A stretch of 64,000 bases of DNA from Thamnidium elegans (lineage: Eukaryota > Mucoromycota > Mucoromycetes > Mucorales > Mucoraceae): positions 62,001 through 126,000 of the forward strand of contig JAIXMG010000037.1 in the NCBI GenBank assembly GCA_025201345.1, written 5' to 3'. The translations under genes and the position numbers were made by a program. A model generated the notes under the pieces. It searched no databases, was not told the origin of the DNA, and saw only the letters and a list, made by a program, of their open reading frames with translations. Position 1 is the first letter of the stretch; each line of letters begins with the position of its first letter. Below, piece by piece: positions 1-9,577 of this stretch.

Positions 1-31
1 AGGGTCGAACATCTGTCTCGAAGGAGGGTGA
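1..31 (+). CDS. 3' end of a retrotransposon pol ORF (partial)
   Basis: Frame 2 reads GSNICLEGG followed by a stop at 29-31. The stop codon abuts a purine-rich stretch (20-30) and then an LTR start at 32. A pol ORF that ends in the polypurine tract against the 3' LTR is normal for Ty3/gypsy and related elements. Everything upstream is outside the window, so the class cannot be fixed from this sequence. The 72-codon ORF that starts at 28 in another frame lies inside the LTR and is not regarded as a gene. Confidence 0.45.
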   Translation, partial: GSNICLEGG

Positions 32-764
32 TGTCGGACTCGACAGTGCTTTCAGCACTGAAGAAGATATGGAAGTTAGTAAGAACTGGAATAAGAACAA
101 GCGTAAGCAGTTCAAGCCGGTTACACCAAAACGTGATAAGAAACGTAGAATATTCTACGTCATTGAAATATACAATAGAAAATAAGTCCTTTAAAGTATT
201 GATAAAAGTCTTAGTTGTGATTGTTTTTATTTTAGATGAAAAATAAGATTGTATTTATACTAAAGGGGTTATACAATTAGCCATTCTAATTGTAGAGTAA
301 TAAAAGTCAGTTTTAAATATCATAAGGATTATGGTTAATCCTTATTGATAATCCGATTGGTTTAAGCATTTATGCATTGTGTTTAATTGGTAGTTCTTAT
401 TATTAAATGGCAGTTGCCCTGTCATTGATAATAATAGTGGATGATTGTTTAGGATAATTCTATATTGTATTATTAATCGTCTATGATTAATAATGTTTAG
501 TTTTGATGTGCTATATCGTAATAATATCGAAGGTGAAGAGGGATATATAGTCTGTATATATCAGTCATAACTCAGTCTATAATTAATAGACTGACTTCTA
601 AATTAGATAAATAACTTCTCTTCTCAAAGAAAACATATTATATATAAAATAAAAACATTGTTTTAACATCTCAACATCTGAAGACATCCTTAACACTACA
701 ACCTCGTATACTCTCATCAGACTATACATACTATATTACTATTAGGTAAATTAGTTTGTCGACA
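32..764 (+). repeat. 3' LTR of a retrotransposon entering from the left edge
   Basis: The segment starts TGTCGGAC and ends GTCGACA, giving short inverted termini (TGTCG/CGACA) of the TG...CA type. It follows the polypurine tract and stop codon of the preceding pol end. The 733 bp length is ordinary for an LTR. Only one copy is in the window, so the boundaries rest on the termini and the PPT, not on a repeat comparison. It is unrelated by eye to the LTRs at 2813 and 8859. Confidence 0.6.
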
Positions 765-1696
765 ATTTTTCCTTACTTATTTCAAAACAAGTACGTATAC
801 AATAAAATTTAAAATTGTCATTACTCCAGAAGAAAACGTCACAGTAGTGTCAAAAGCTTTTACTTCCGTAGGTATTTACTGCTGTACGCTATAATATTTT
901 CACGAAAAGATATGTCAACTCTTACATATTTGTGGTATTTAACCATAAAAACTAACGCAAGTTATCACTCCAAATATATCTGAGGTGGTTACACAACAAC
1001 CTCAGTTAGGTATCGCTTACTACCCTGGTTCTTAAACCTAAATTATTCCTACTATAAAAAGGATATTTTACGAGGCAACCTTTTGTTCCCTCTCTTGTTT
1101 TTTAGAAGTCATTTTTTAATTAATAAAGATCCAAAAGAAGTTTCATCTTATTTACTGCTGTCTCTTTTTATTTTATAATTCGATACTAAATATCTCAATA
1201 TTACCGATTTAAAGAATAACTGAGCTGTAAAAATTGGAAATAAAAGCTACAATTATTTGTAATCTAATGTTTTCTATTACCTACCTTATTTTTGTAACGA
1301 TAAGATTAGTACTGATGAAGTTATTTCCGTATTCGTCAGTTTTTACTATTTAAACTTCCGCAATTTTGATCTCCGGTGCATGAAACTTAATTCCCAATTA
1401 GATAAAAATTTTTAAACGCTATTCCCAAAATTTCAGACCTCTACTACCTTTGGTTCGGCCGTGGTTTTGTGGGACCTATCTTAAATGGTGGCCAAAATTT
1501 CGCATATCTTCTATTTCTAATTGAATCTCCGATTTAAACACAAACATCTTACTGGAATTAATTTAGAGCTTGAAGACGTAACATATTTTTAAATTTGAGC
1601 TATCTAACTTTATTCAATCAAAAGATACGCTAAAAACAAGTTTTGTGGGTCAATTTATGTACCCACTGTAAATAAAAGCCTCCTTTTTTTAACCGC

Positions 1697-1906
1697 GCAA
1701 AACTGTTACAATGTACTACATAACTTTGATGACTGATAGAGTTACCATTTAAAGTAACCTACAAAAAATTATAATTTAGTTTTTGTAGCCAATGAGCTAG
1801 GCTTTCAAATGGTATATATATTGTAGGATATTATATTGCTCGTTTTGATTTAGGGTCGTATTTAGTGGGAAATTATAAAACATTGTAACAGTTTTGCTTG
1901 ACACTG
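1697..1906. mobile_element. Tc1/mariner-type MITE (one clear end)
   Basis: An exact 18-bp inverted repeat, GCAAAACTGTTACAATGT, occurs at 1697-1714 and, inverted, at 1880-1897. On the right the repeat continues to ...TTGACACTG at 1906 followed by TA, the expected target duplication for Tc1/mariner elements whose termini start CAGTG. The outermost left bases have diverged, so the left boundary is approximate. No ORF lies inside, which fits a short non-autonomous element. Confidence 0.45.
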
Positions 1907-1925
1907 TAAGTAGAAATAGTCTAAT

Positions 1926-2021
1926 TGTATATAGATTATGTAAGTGACTATATGAGAATATGAGTACTTGTATAATCTATGTCTAATTCGATATTGTTAC
2001 ATATATTACGTAGATACAACA
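1926..2021 (-). repeat. decayed LTR end related to the 2813/8859 LTRs
   Basis: About 95 bp resemble, in the same orientation as the intact element, the outer LTR segment at 3262-3358: both carry TATGTAAGTGAC, an ACTTGTATAA block and a terminal TACGTAGATA-AACA. Identity is patchy and the rest of the LTR is not recognisable. It indicates an older insertion of the same chromovirus family. Confidence 0.35.
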
Positions 2022-2439
2022 AGGGCTTTGCTTGTAGAATACCAATAATACGAGAGAGAAACTTGCACCAATAAGAATATAGAATTATATTCTATATTCT
2101 TTAACCAATCAGAAATAGCCCAACCTATTACAGATCAATCACAATAGTGTGACCACTATTGCAAAAGACTATAAATAAGAAATCATAGTTAGCAATCCCT
2201 TTTACCGGGATTGACTTCTACAATTAAAATAAGAAATAAACGTTATTAGACATTTAATCTTATTCACCTGTTTTTATTAATTTTTCTGTGTTAAATCAAA
2301 GTATTTCTCCACACTTACTCTTCATTTTTGTTCCGAAATGCATGAAGTCTATCTATATATTTTTTTTTCTCTCCTCTCTCTATATTTCTTTATTTTCAAT
2401 CTACCGGTTTAAATGCTTATATAATCTAGCAGGGGGTAA

Positions 2440-2812
2440 TGTTGTACTTACGTAGTATATTCAATGATACAAATTTATACATAACTTATACAAGTATATG
2501 TTCTCACATATTGCTTACATAAATTATACACAAATGTTGTATATTACATATATCTACTCAGACACCTTCTATTGTTCTCTTTTATCGATTATATAAGCAT
2601 TAGACTGTTTTAATTCTTATCAAGGACAGATAACTGGTTCATAAATAATGCCCCAATTACTTTGAATGAACAAGCCTCTATCCTGGATCTTTTATTTAGA
2701 AAAGCCAATTAGAAAGATAATAAGCATTACCGCTGTTACAATTGACCTTCTAAAGAAACTATTTATATTTCCAAATTGCTCATCCACTATTAGATGGTTA
2801 ACATTGCCCATG
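2440..2812 (+). repeat. older LTR, left part (interrupted)
   Basis: It starts TGTTGTACTTACGTAG immediately after a GGGGGTAA polypurine tract (2433-2439), closely matching the start TGTTATATCTACGTAT of the intact element read on its own strand. It runs on the plus strand and is cut at 2812 by the insertion of the intact chromovirus. It resumes at 9410 and ends at about 9577. It is a diverged member of the same family in the opposite orientation. The small ORF at 2666-2869 lies in it and is not a gene. Confidence 0.7.
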
Positions 2813-3358
2813 TGTGATATTAACGGTTATAAAATAAAAGTTATATCAAAAAATAAAATAAAAAAGTAAAATAACTAGATAATTATCAGACTAAGAATAG
2901 ATTGTTATTTTTATTAATGAAAAAGTGTGTGCCTTATATACATATTATGGGTTGAATAAGCGCTTACCATTAATGTGAAACTTGGACAGTTTCAACGAGA
3001 CATTAATGAATGAGCAATTTGGAAAGATAAATAGATTCTTTAGAAGGTCAATTACAATAGCAGCGATGCGTATTATGCTTCTAATTGGCTTCTTTAACAA
3101 AAGACGTAAGATAGAGGCTTGTTGATTATAAATAATGTGACAATTATTTATGTAAACCAGTTATCTTCTGTTTGTCAAGAGTTTAAGCAGTCTTCTAGTT
3201 TTATGATCAAAGCGATAGAACAATAGAATATATCTGAGATTAATTTGTAAATAAATACTGTGATTTGTGTATAGCTTATGTAAGTGACATATGAGGATAT
3301 GACTTGTATAAGTATATATAAATTAGTATTTATTGAAATATAATACGTAGATATAACA
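2813..3358 (-). repeat. 3' LTR of the chromovirus
   Basis: It matches 8859-9404 base for base at an offset of 6046 as far as compared by eye. The left edge carries the target duplication CCATG at 2808-2812. The ORF predicted at 3175-3369 is LTR sequence and recurs at 9221-9415. Confidence 0.92.
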
Positions 3359-3453
3359 TTACCCCCCACCAGCTTTGATATAAGTTAAAAAAGGGTGACC
3401 CCGTTTAAAAAGGATCAAGAAAGAAATGAAGGAAGAGAAAAAGGAAGAGAGAG

Positions 3454-3512
<59 letters not shown>

Positions 3513-3635
3513 AAAGTATAAGCTAAATAATAATGAACCGTAGTAAAACATATATGAGACCAGTAAAAACCCTTAAAACCTTCATGAGGAAAAAAAAAAA
3601 ATATAATAGGGAAAAGGTTCATGTTTTATCTAAAG
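3359..3635 (-). other. chromovirus 3' untranslated region with PPT and homopolymer
   Basis: This lies between the gag-pol stop (3636) and the 3' LTR. It contains the polypurine tract (reads as CCCCCC on the plus strand, 3361-3371) and a run of about 50 A on the plus strand (3458-3510). The 87-codon ORF predicted across it is a translated poly-T and is not a gene. Confidence 0.75.
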
Positions 3636-6600
3636 TTACTTCTGTTGCGTAGCATCAAGAAGTCTTTGAGATCGAGTAATAATTCGAGCATTCTCGTTAG
3701 AATGCTTATCACGATTGGCTTTCTTACGAATAGTAGTATTGACAGTATTGGCTAAAGGTGCTGCCTTTGTAGTCATGCCGTTTCTACGTTGCCAATAGAG
3801 TTCTATATGTAAAGTAGAATCAAAATCAGATGCATTTTGCCATGTATGATCAGCTTCATTATTGTATCCTAACCAATGAACAAGATATTCGTAATCAATA
3901 GGTCCACCTCGGTGTGCAACAATGGCTTGTACCTCGTAATGTTGGTCTTTTACTTCATTTTGAGAAGCAGCACTGGATTGAATTAATTTAATTTGTTGCG
4001 TAGGGATATCACGGCTTAAAAGATTGTCAAGTCTGTCAGTTAGAATGTAAGATTTGTTTTTGGTGTAACCTTTGATAGTAAAAGGACCAGAATATCTTTC
4101 ATCCAACTTAGACTTACGATGTACATTAACTATCATAACCTTACTACCAACTGGATACATGTCTTTTAAAACCTTGTGTGTTTTTTCAAAACGAGCATGA
4201 TCATTGTCTTGTGTAGTTTTAATTAATAAAGCGATTTGTGGTATAACAACTTCTTGAGCAAAGACAAGTCTGTCATGTATCTTTTTCGTATCGGCTTTCA
4301 TTAAAGATAAAGTAGGTACTACTTTAGAATAGTCTTTGAAATCGTTTGGTTGTCTATTAAATACAATACTATAAGGTCTGGACTTGTGTAGTTTAGAATA
4401 TTTAATATTCATGGCTAATTGCGTAGGATTAAGGTATAAGTCCCAATCAGCATGTTTTCCTTTCAGTGATTTAACAATAACAGATTTTGCAATGCCTACG
4501 AATCTTTCTGTAACGCTATTACCAGTAGGAGTATATGGTAAAGATAATCGTCTGTCAATGCCACTCATTAAGATTAACTGTGATACGATTTCGTTAACAA
4601 ATTCAGATCCATTGTCAGAAGTTAATACTTTAGGAAAAGAAAAGAGACAGAAAACGTTAAGTAATTCTTTAGCTATAGTGAGACTAGATTTATCTGTGAT
4701 TGCGCGAAGAATCGTAAATCGGCTGAAATGATCAACTAAAATAAGCATATAATTATTTCCACTAGTTGAAGTAATATTGAACGTAGCCAAATCCATTGAC
4801 CAGTGATCAAACACTTGTGTAGGTGAAGTAGAACGAAAAGGGTGGTACCCCACTTTTCCTATAGAATAGTGACAACATTGCTCACAATTGGAAATAATAC
4901 GTTGAATGTCTTTATGAATATTAGTCCAATGTAGATTATAGTCATTATGAATAGTTTTCAGGACACTATTCTGTCCCCAGTGTCCCAATATGTGAGCGCG
5001 ATTAATAATATCGTCTCTTTCTGCAGGAGGAGGTGTAATGTAATCTCGGTATTGCATAGCTCGCATGACTAATTGAGTACTGTATTTACTGGTTGTCTTT
5101 TTCTCAGACGCGTCAGTAGTATTAGTATCAGGAATATGTCTAACTTGTTTATGAAAGTTGTTTATGTTTAACTGAGGAGTTAACTTCTGTTGCTTTCGTC
5201 TGTATTTTAAAAGTTTAACAGGGACACTTGATTGTGACTCGCCTAAAGCAGTCTCAAAAGTACGTTTCTCTTTTTTCAAAATAAAACCGCTATTGTTTTC
5301 ATTTATTATTTCCCCACCTTGCAGTTTATACCCTTCTGTGTACATGCGACTTCCAGCATCAGCAATAACATTTAGGATACCAGGAATATGAATAACAGTA
5401 TATGAAAGACTAAATAACGTTTCGTAATAAGTCAATAGTAAATGATTAGGTACTAGACTTGTTTGAATATATAAAAGTGAACGATGGTCGGTATGTAAGG
5501 TAAAGTGCTTCTGTACCAGCCATTTATTAAAACGTTGAAAACAATAAACTATAGCTAATAGTTCACGTCTTGTAGTTGAGTAACATCTCTCCACGCTAGT
5601 TAACCCGCGACTTGCCATGGCAACATACTTCTTTTTATCGCCAACTTGCATGTATAAAACACCACAAATAGCTGTATTGCTAGCGTCTGTAGCAACATGA
5701 AGAGGGTAATTGTAATCAATGGGATAAATAAGAGGTGCGGAAGCTAATGCCACTTTCAATTTGTTAAATGCGTCAGTATGTTCTTGTTTCCATACTTCCT
5801 GTAAATTAGCCACGTTTCGTAATTGGTCTAAAGGAGCACTAATATGAGCATATAACAATATGTTAGAACGAAAATAGTTCATGTAGCCCAAATAACTCTG
5901 AAGCTGTTTTGTACTATGTGGAAGTTCGAATTCATGTGCTGTATTGACTTTACGATAGTCCGGAACCATAGCACCGTCCTGAATTGTCCAACCAAGGATA
6001 AAGATCGATTTTTGGCCGAAGACCATTTTCTCGGTAGCGATCATTAAATTGTGGCTAGTTAATCGACGTATAACCTCAGCTACACACTCTGTATGATGAA
6101 GAAGAGTATCACTTGTGCTAATAGTTAAGTCATCAACGTAGACTTGAATATATTCTAAATCGCTAAAAAGATCTTGTAGGACTCTTTGAACAAGATTACC
6201 TATGAAGGAGATCCCAAATGGTGCTTTTTTATATTGCCATTGTTTATTCGTAAAGACGTCTGTAAAAGCTAGTTTATGTCTGTGTTCTTTTGCTATTTTG
6301 AAACTGTTGAAACAAGCTTTAATATCAAGTACAGTATGAATTTTTGCCATTCCCAATTTCTGATGAATTTCTGAAATTAAAGGAAATCGTTGTGTATCAG
6401 TTTCAGTAAGTAAAGCATTAAGATTTCTGACATCTGTAACTAACCTAATTTTTTCTTTAGATATCTTGCCTGAAGTATCTTTTTTGCCAACTACCAATAA
6501 AGGAGAATTGAAACCATTGTAAGTTGAAACCGGTTCAATTACGTTATCATCTTGCCAAATTTGTAATTGCTCAGCTACTTTGTCCTTGTATGCTAAAGGA

Positions 6601-8783
6601 AGACTATAACTTTTACGATAAGCAATACAACCAGGTTTTGTTTCAAGATATACAATAGCTCCAGGTAGTGTACAATAAGTGTTTTTAACATCAATGTTTT
6701 TATTAGCAACAAGTACAGGTTCTAATAATTTTTCCATTTCTTTTCTTTCAGCCATAGTACCATAAGGACTGTTATTGGGTTCGGAAGGAGAAGGATCGAT
6801 AGGAGGATCAGAAAAAGGATTATTAGCTGCAAGTTCATTATGACTAAGTGCTAAACCAGTAATACCGATGTTAAGTTTACTTATTAAATCAAGTCCAATT
6901 AGTATAGGAATAGTATTATTATTTTTAGTAGTATAAAACGGAAAGATCTCGAATTTATGTTTTAATAATTTTTTATTGTAAAATATATCTAATGTGGTAG
7001 AGCTTGATCGTTCAACCGTTGATGCAGAATGGCCTAGTTGTATGGTACCAGTAGAAGGAATAATCTTAATTTTGTTGCCAAGAAAAGAAGAGAAAAGAGG
7101 TGATACCATACTAAACGTTGCACCAGTGTCTATGATAGCATAGGTTTTGATTGATTCTATAATGATAGGAATGATGATCATGTTAGATTTGTTTTCTGGT
7201 AAAAGACTAAATACGTTATGATACTTACATTCTTGTGCTTGGAAAGCGGCGTGTGCATCATCGTCAGAGATCTCCATGTGGGCGATCTCATTGGTAGCAT
7301 CCGCAAGACCAGCATTGTAGGCGGCCTGCAACTCAGCACGAGTAGTCGTAACCGAGGAAGAAGGACCAACAGAAGAAACAACAGAGGGAGTAGCAGAAGC
7401 AGAAGCAGTCAAAGCACTAGAACCAACAATGCTGCTAGTTTGGCTTAGGTTCATGGCACCAAAGTTATATTCTTGAGTGGTAGTAGGAGCAGTAGTACGT
7501 TGGGCAGTGGCACACCTGTGCTTGTGTGTCCATCCAGTAGCACCACACTGATAACACGTACGGTCGTTCACAACAGATCCCTTGGTAAGTGCAGCACGAC
7601 ATTCACTGGTATTATGGGTAGTAGTCTTATGATAATCGCAGAACTTGCCAGTAGGTTTATTAACTGAGGAAGCAGGACCCAAAGAGGATTCACCAGCAGA
7701 AATACCAGTAGGTACTGTAGCACGAGCCAAGTTGGTAGCATGTCTCGATCTGTTGGAAGATTTATGGACTACATCATTATGGTCAATGCTAGCAGCAGTA
7801 CGCTTAGGAGCACGAGGAGCCACCAAAGAAGAACTACTGTTGTTGTTTCGAACATTGAACAAAGTACTGTTATTTAAACGACGAGCCAAGTCAGTCAAAA
7901 CATCGATGTCTTGTTGTTTGTACATTGGGAAACTGACCATTGCAACATTGATGTATTCAGCTACCTTTTGAGGAACAGCAATGAGGAACCTTTCAATTAA
8001 TAAGGAGTTTGGAAGAACTTGATCCACAGCGCGGCGTCTCAAACTGTTAAACCTATCAATGAAAGTGTCAAGACTCTCACCATCAAACATGACGATACTG
8101 TTGAGTTCCCTAGCACAATTATTTCTGGCTTCTTGCGCATTAAGGCCGTAACGCTCTTGCATAGCAGTAGAAAATTGAATCCATGAAGGGTCTTGTTGAT
8201 ATACAGTACGGAACTGCGTAACAAAGTCTTCAAACCAGAGTCGAATTGTTCCAGCAAGGAGAGGAGGCAACACACGGAGATAGTTGGAGTCAAGATCCAA
8301 GTTATGACTGATCATAACGTCCGTAAAGTTCATGATACAAGTGTTTATATCAACGAACACAGGAGCCCCAGGTACTGATACCTGGTTTTCCCACTGAAAC
8401 AAAGGAAGATTGCGAGGAACTACGCTAGATAACTTGGCACCTGCAAGTGTATTATCCGTTGTAGCCTGAATCAACTTGAATGCTTTGCTCAGCAATTCCA
8501 AATCCCCAACCCTTTTACTTAACTTAGCACGAAGATTTTTCAAATCATCGACGGTACCATTGCTTGAAGCAATAAAAGCAGACAGAGAGACAATTTCTTC
8601 GTGGGCCAAAGAGATACTAACTTGTAAACCAGTAGCAGGATCAGAACCAGTACCTCGAGGAAGACAGCTAGGCGTAGCATTAGAAGCGGAATATTCTACT
8701 TCTTCCATAGCATTAGAAGGACGATTGGCAGGACCAATGGGAGTGTTGACAGAACCAATAGGAGAGTTGACAGGAGCGGACAT
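3636..8783 (-). CDS. gag-pol polyprotein, Ty3/gypsy chromovirus
   Basis: This single ORF of 1715 codons has the start at 8783, 75 bp inside the 5' LTR. Order of domains: gag-like N-terminus with a capsid-type region (about residues 120-300); zinc knuckle CYQCGATGWTHKHRC (about 411-425); aspartic protease AIIDTGATFSMVS (DTG near 553); reverse transcriptase with YVDD (near 881); RNase H with TDAS (near 1031); integrase HHCC (about 1263-1304) and DDE residues in WSMDL, SDNGSEF and VTERF (about 1329-1427); C-terminal chromodomain (about 1619-1665, YEYLVHWLGY and the TWQN block). The RT-RNaseH-IN order defines Ty3/gypsy and the chromodomain defines a chromovirus. No frameshift separates gag and pol. 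Chromodomains of this kind are known to steer integration to chromatin marks. Confidence 0.95.
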   Translation of the reverse strand: MSAPVNSPIGSVNTPIGPANRPSNAMEEVEYSASNATPSCLPRGTGSDPATGLQVSISLAHEEIVSLSAFIASSNGTVDDLKNLRAKLSKRVGDLELLSKAFKLIQATTDNTLAGAKLSSVVPRNLPLFQWENQVSVPGAPVFVDINTCIMNFTDVMISHNLDLDSNYLRVLPPLLAGTIRLWFEDFVTQFRTVYQQDPSWIQFSTAMQERYGLNAQEARNNCARELNSIVMFDGESLDTFIDRFNSLRRRAVDQVLPNSLLIERFLIAVPQKVAEYINVAMVSFPMYKQQDIDVLTDLARRLNNSTLFNVRNNNSSSSLVAPRAPKRTAASIDHNDVVHKSSNRSRHATNLARATVPTGISAGESSLGPASSVNKPTGKFCDYHKTTTHNTSECRAALTKGSVVNDRTCYQCGATGWTHKHRCATAQRTTAPTTTQEYNFGAMNLSQTSSIVGSSALTASASATPSVVSSVGPSSSVTTTRAELQAAYNAGLADATNEIAHMEISDDDAHAAFQAQECKYHNVFSLLPENKSNMIIIPIIIESIKTYAIIDTGATFSMVSPLFSSFLGNKIKIIPSTGTIQLGHSASTVERSSSTTLDIFYNKKLLKHKFEIFPFYTTKNNNTIPILIGLDLISKLNIGITGLALSHNELAANNPFSDPPIDPSPSEPNNSPYGTMAERKEMEKLLEPVLVANKNIDVKNTYCTLPGAIVYLETKPGCIAYRKSYSLPLAYKDKVAEQLQIWQDDNVIEPVSTYNGFNSPLLVVGKKDTSGKISKEKIRLVTDVRNLNALLTETDTQRFPLISEIHQKLGMAKIHTVLDIKACFNSFKIAKEHRHKLAFTDVFTNKQWQYKKAPFGISFIGNLVQRVLQDLFSDLEYIQVYVDDLTISTSDTLLHHTECVAEVIRRLTSHNLMIATEKMVFGQKSIFILGWTIQDGAMVPDYRKVNTAHEFELPHSTKQLQSYLGYMNYFRSNILLYAHISAPLDQLRNVANLQEVWKQEHTDAFNKLKVALASAPLIYPIDYNYPLHVATDASNTAICGVLYMQVGDKKKYVAMASRGLTSVERCYSTTRRELLAIVYCFQRFNKWLVQKHFTLHTDHRSLLYIQTSLVPNHLLLTYYETLFSLSYTVIHIPGILNVIADAGSRMYTEGYKLQGGEIINENNSGFILKKEKRTFETALGESQSSVPVKLLKYRRKQQKLTPQLNINNFHKQVRHIPDTNTTDASEKKTTSKYSTQLVMRAMQYRDYITPPPAERDDIINRAHILGHWGQNSVLKTIHNDYNLHWTNIHKDIQRIISNCEQCCHYSIGKVGYHPFRSTSPTQVFDHWSMDLATFNITSTSGNNYMLILVDHFSRFTILRAITDKSSLTIAKELLNVFCLFSFPKVLTSDNGSEFVNEIVSQLILMSGIDRRLSLPYTPTGNSVTERFVGIAKSVIVKSLKGKHADWDLYLNPTQLAMNIKYSKLHKSRPYSIVFNRQPNDFKDYSKVVPTLSLMKADTKKIHDRLVFAQEVVIPQIALLIKTTQDNDHARFEKTHKVLKDMYPVGSKVMIVNVHRKSKLDERYSGPFTIKGYTKNKSYILTDRLDNLLSRDIPTQQIKLIQSSAASQNEVKDQHYEVQAIVAHRGGPIDYEYLVHWLGYNNEADHTWQNASDFDSTLHIELYWQRRNGMTTKAAPLANTVNTTIRKKANRDKHSNENARIITRSQRLLDATQQK

Positions 8784-8858
8784 TTGGTAAGTAAAAAATA
8801 AAATAAAGGGGAATTTTTCAAAAATAAAAATGACAGAAATTAGAATTGATAAAAAAAA
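8784..8858 (-). other. chromovirus 5' leader
   Basis: Seventy-five bases lie between the 5' LTR and the gag start. On the element strand the leader opens with T8 and ATCAATTC, not with the TGG expected of a tRNA-primed site. Self-priming, as in the Tf1/sushi group, is a possibility but was not demonstrated. Confidence 0.5.
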
Positions 8859-9404
8859 TGTGATATTAACGGTTATAAAATAAAAGTTATATCAAAAAAT
8901 AAAATAAAAAAGTAAAATAACTAGATAATTATCAGACTAAGAATAGATTGTTATTTTTATTAATGAAAAAGTGTGTGCCTTATATACATATTATGGGTTG
9001 AATAAGCGCTTACCATTAATGTGAAACTTGGACAGTTTCAACGAGACATTAATGAATGAGCAATTTGGAAAGATAAATAGATTCTTTAGAAGGTCAATTA
9101 CAATAGCAGCGATGCGTATTATGCTTCTAATTGGCTTCTTTAACAAAAGACGTAAGATAGAGGCTTGTTGATTATAAATAATGTGACAATTATTTATGTA
9201 AACCAGTTATCTTCTGTTTGTCAAGAGTTTAAGCAGTCTTCTAGTTTTATGATCAAAGCGATAGAACAATAGAATATATCTGAGATTAATTTGTAAATAA
9301 ATACTGTGATTTGTGTATAGCTTATGTAAGTGACATATGAGGATATGACTTGTATAAGTATATATAAATTAGTATTTATTGAAATATAATACGTAGATAT
9401 AACA
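8859..9404 (-). repeat. 5' LTR of the chromovirus
   Basis: This is the promoter-proximal LTR for the minus-strand element, identical by eye to 2813-3358. It is followed at 9405-9409 by the second CCATG target duplication. Confidence 0.92.
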
Positions 9405-9409
9405 CCATG

Positions 9410-9577
9410 TTTCATATTAAGTGGATAAGCGCTTATTTAACTTATTTTGTATATAAGGCACACATTATTTCATTAATAAAAACAACAATTCCTTTTTAAA
9501 GTCTGATAAATTCTACGTTTATTTTCTTTATTTTTCTTTTTTGATATTTACTCTTATTAACATAATCGTCAATATCA
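9410..9577 (+). repeat. older LTR, right part
   Basis: This continues the LTR interrupted at 2812. The order of blocks matches the intact LTR read on the plus strand: AAGCGCTTAT, ATATAAGGCACACA, CATTAATAAAAA, TTTTTTGATAT and a final GTCAATATCA. It ends near 9577. Together with 2440-2812 it makes an LTR of about 540 bp, comparable to the intact 546 bp. Confidence 0.65.

Larger units (their letters stand above)
765..2439. other. gene-free, degraded repeat region
   Basis: No ORF of note is present. The stretch is A+T-rich and contains the MITE end at 1697-1906, a decayed LTR end at 1926-2021 and a purine tract at 2428-2439 that precedes an older LTR. It may include the ruined 3' interior of the element to which the LTR at 2440 belonged, but no coding remains could be recognised. 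Confidence 0.5.
2813..9404 (-). mobile_element. intact Ty3/gypsy chromovirus, nested in an older LTR
   Basis: This complete LTR retrotransposon is 6592 bp long. Two 546-bp LTRs (2813-3358 and 8859-9404) are identical as far as I could read. The 5-bp target duplication CCATG lies at 2808-2812 and 9405-9409. The termini are TGTTATAT...AATATCACA on the element strand. A polypurine tract (GGTGGGGGGTAA) abuts the 3' LTR at 3359-3370. One uninterrupted gag-pol ORF of 1715 codons fills the interior. Identical LTRs, an open ORF and a perfect duplication indicate a recent insertion that may still be competent. The sequence after the 5' LTR (element strand, 8858 downwards) begins with eight T residues and shows no obvious tRNA-type primer site. 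Confidence 0.93.

Noticed and set aside
3359..3622. 87-codon minus-strand ORF rich in Phe
   Set aside because: It is a translated homopolymer in the 3' untranslated part of the chromovirus and spans the polypurine tract.
7218..7971. Plus-strand ORFs opposite gag
   Set aside because: They are antisense shadows of the long gag-pol frame, with no start context or domain.
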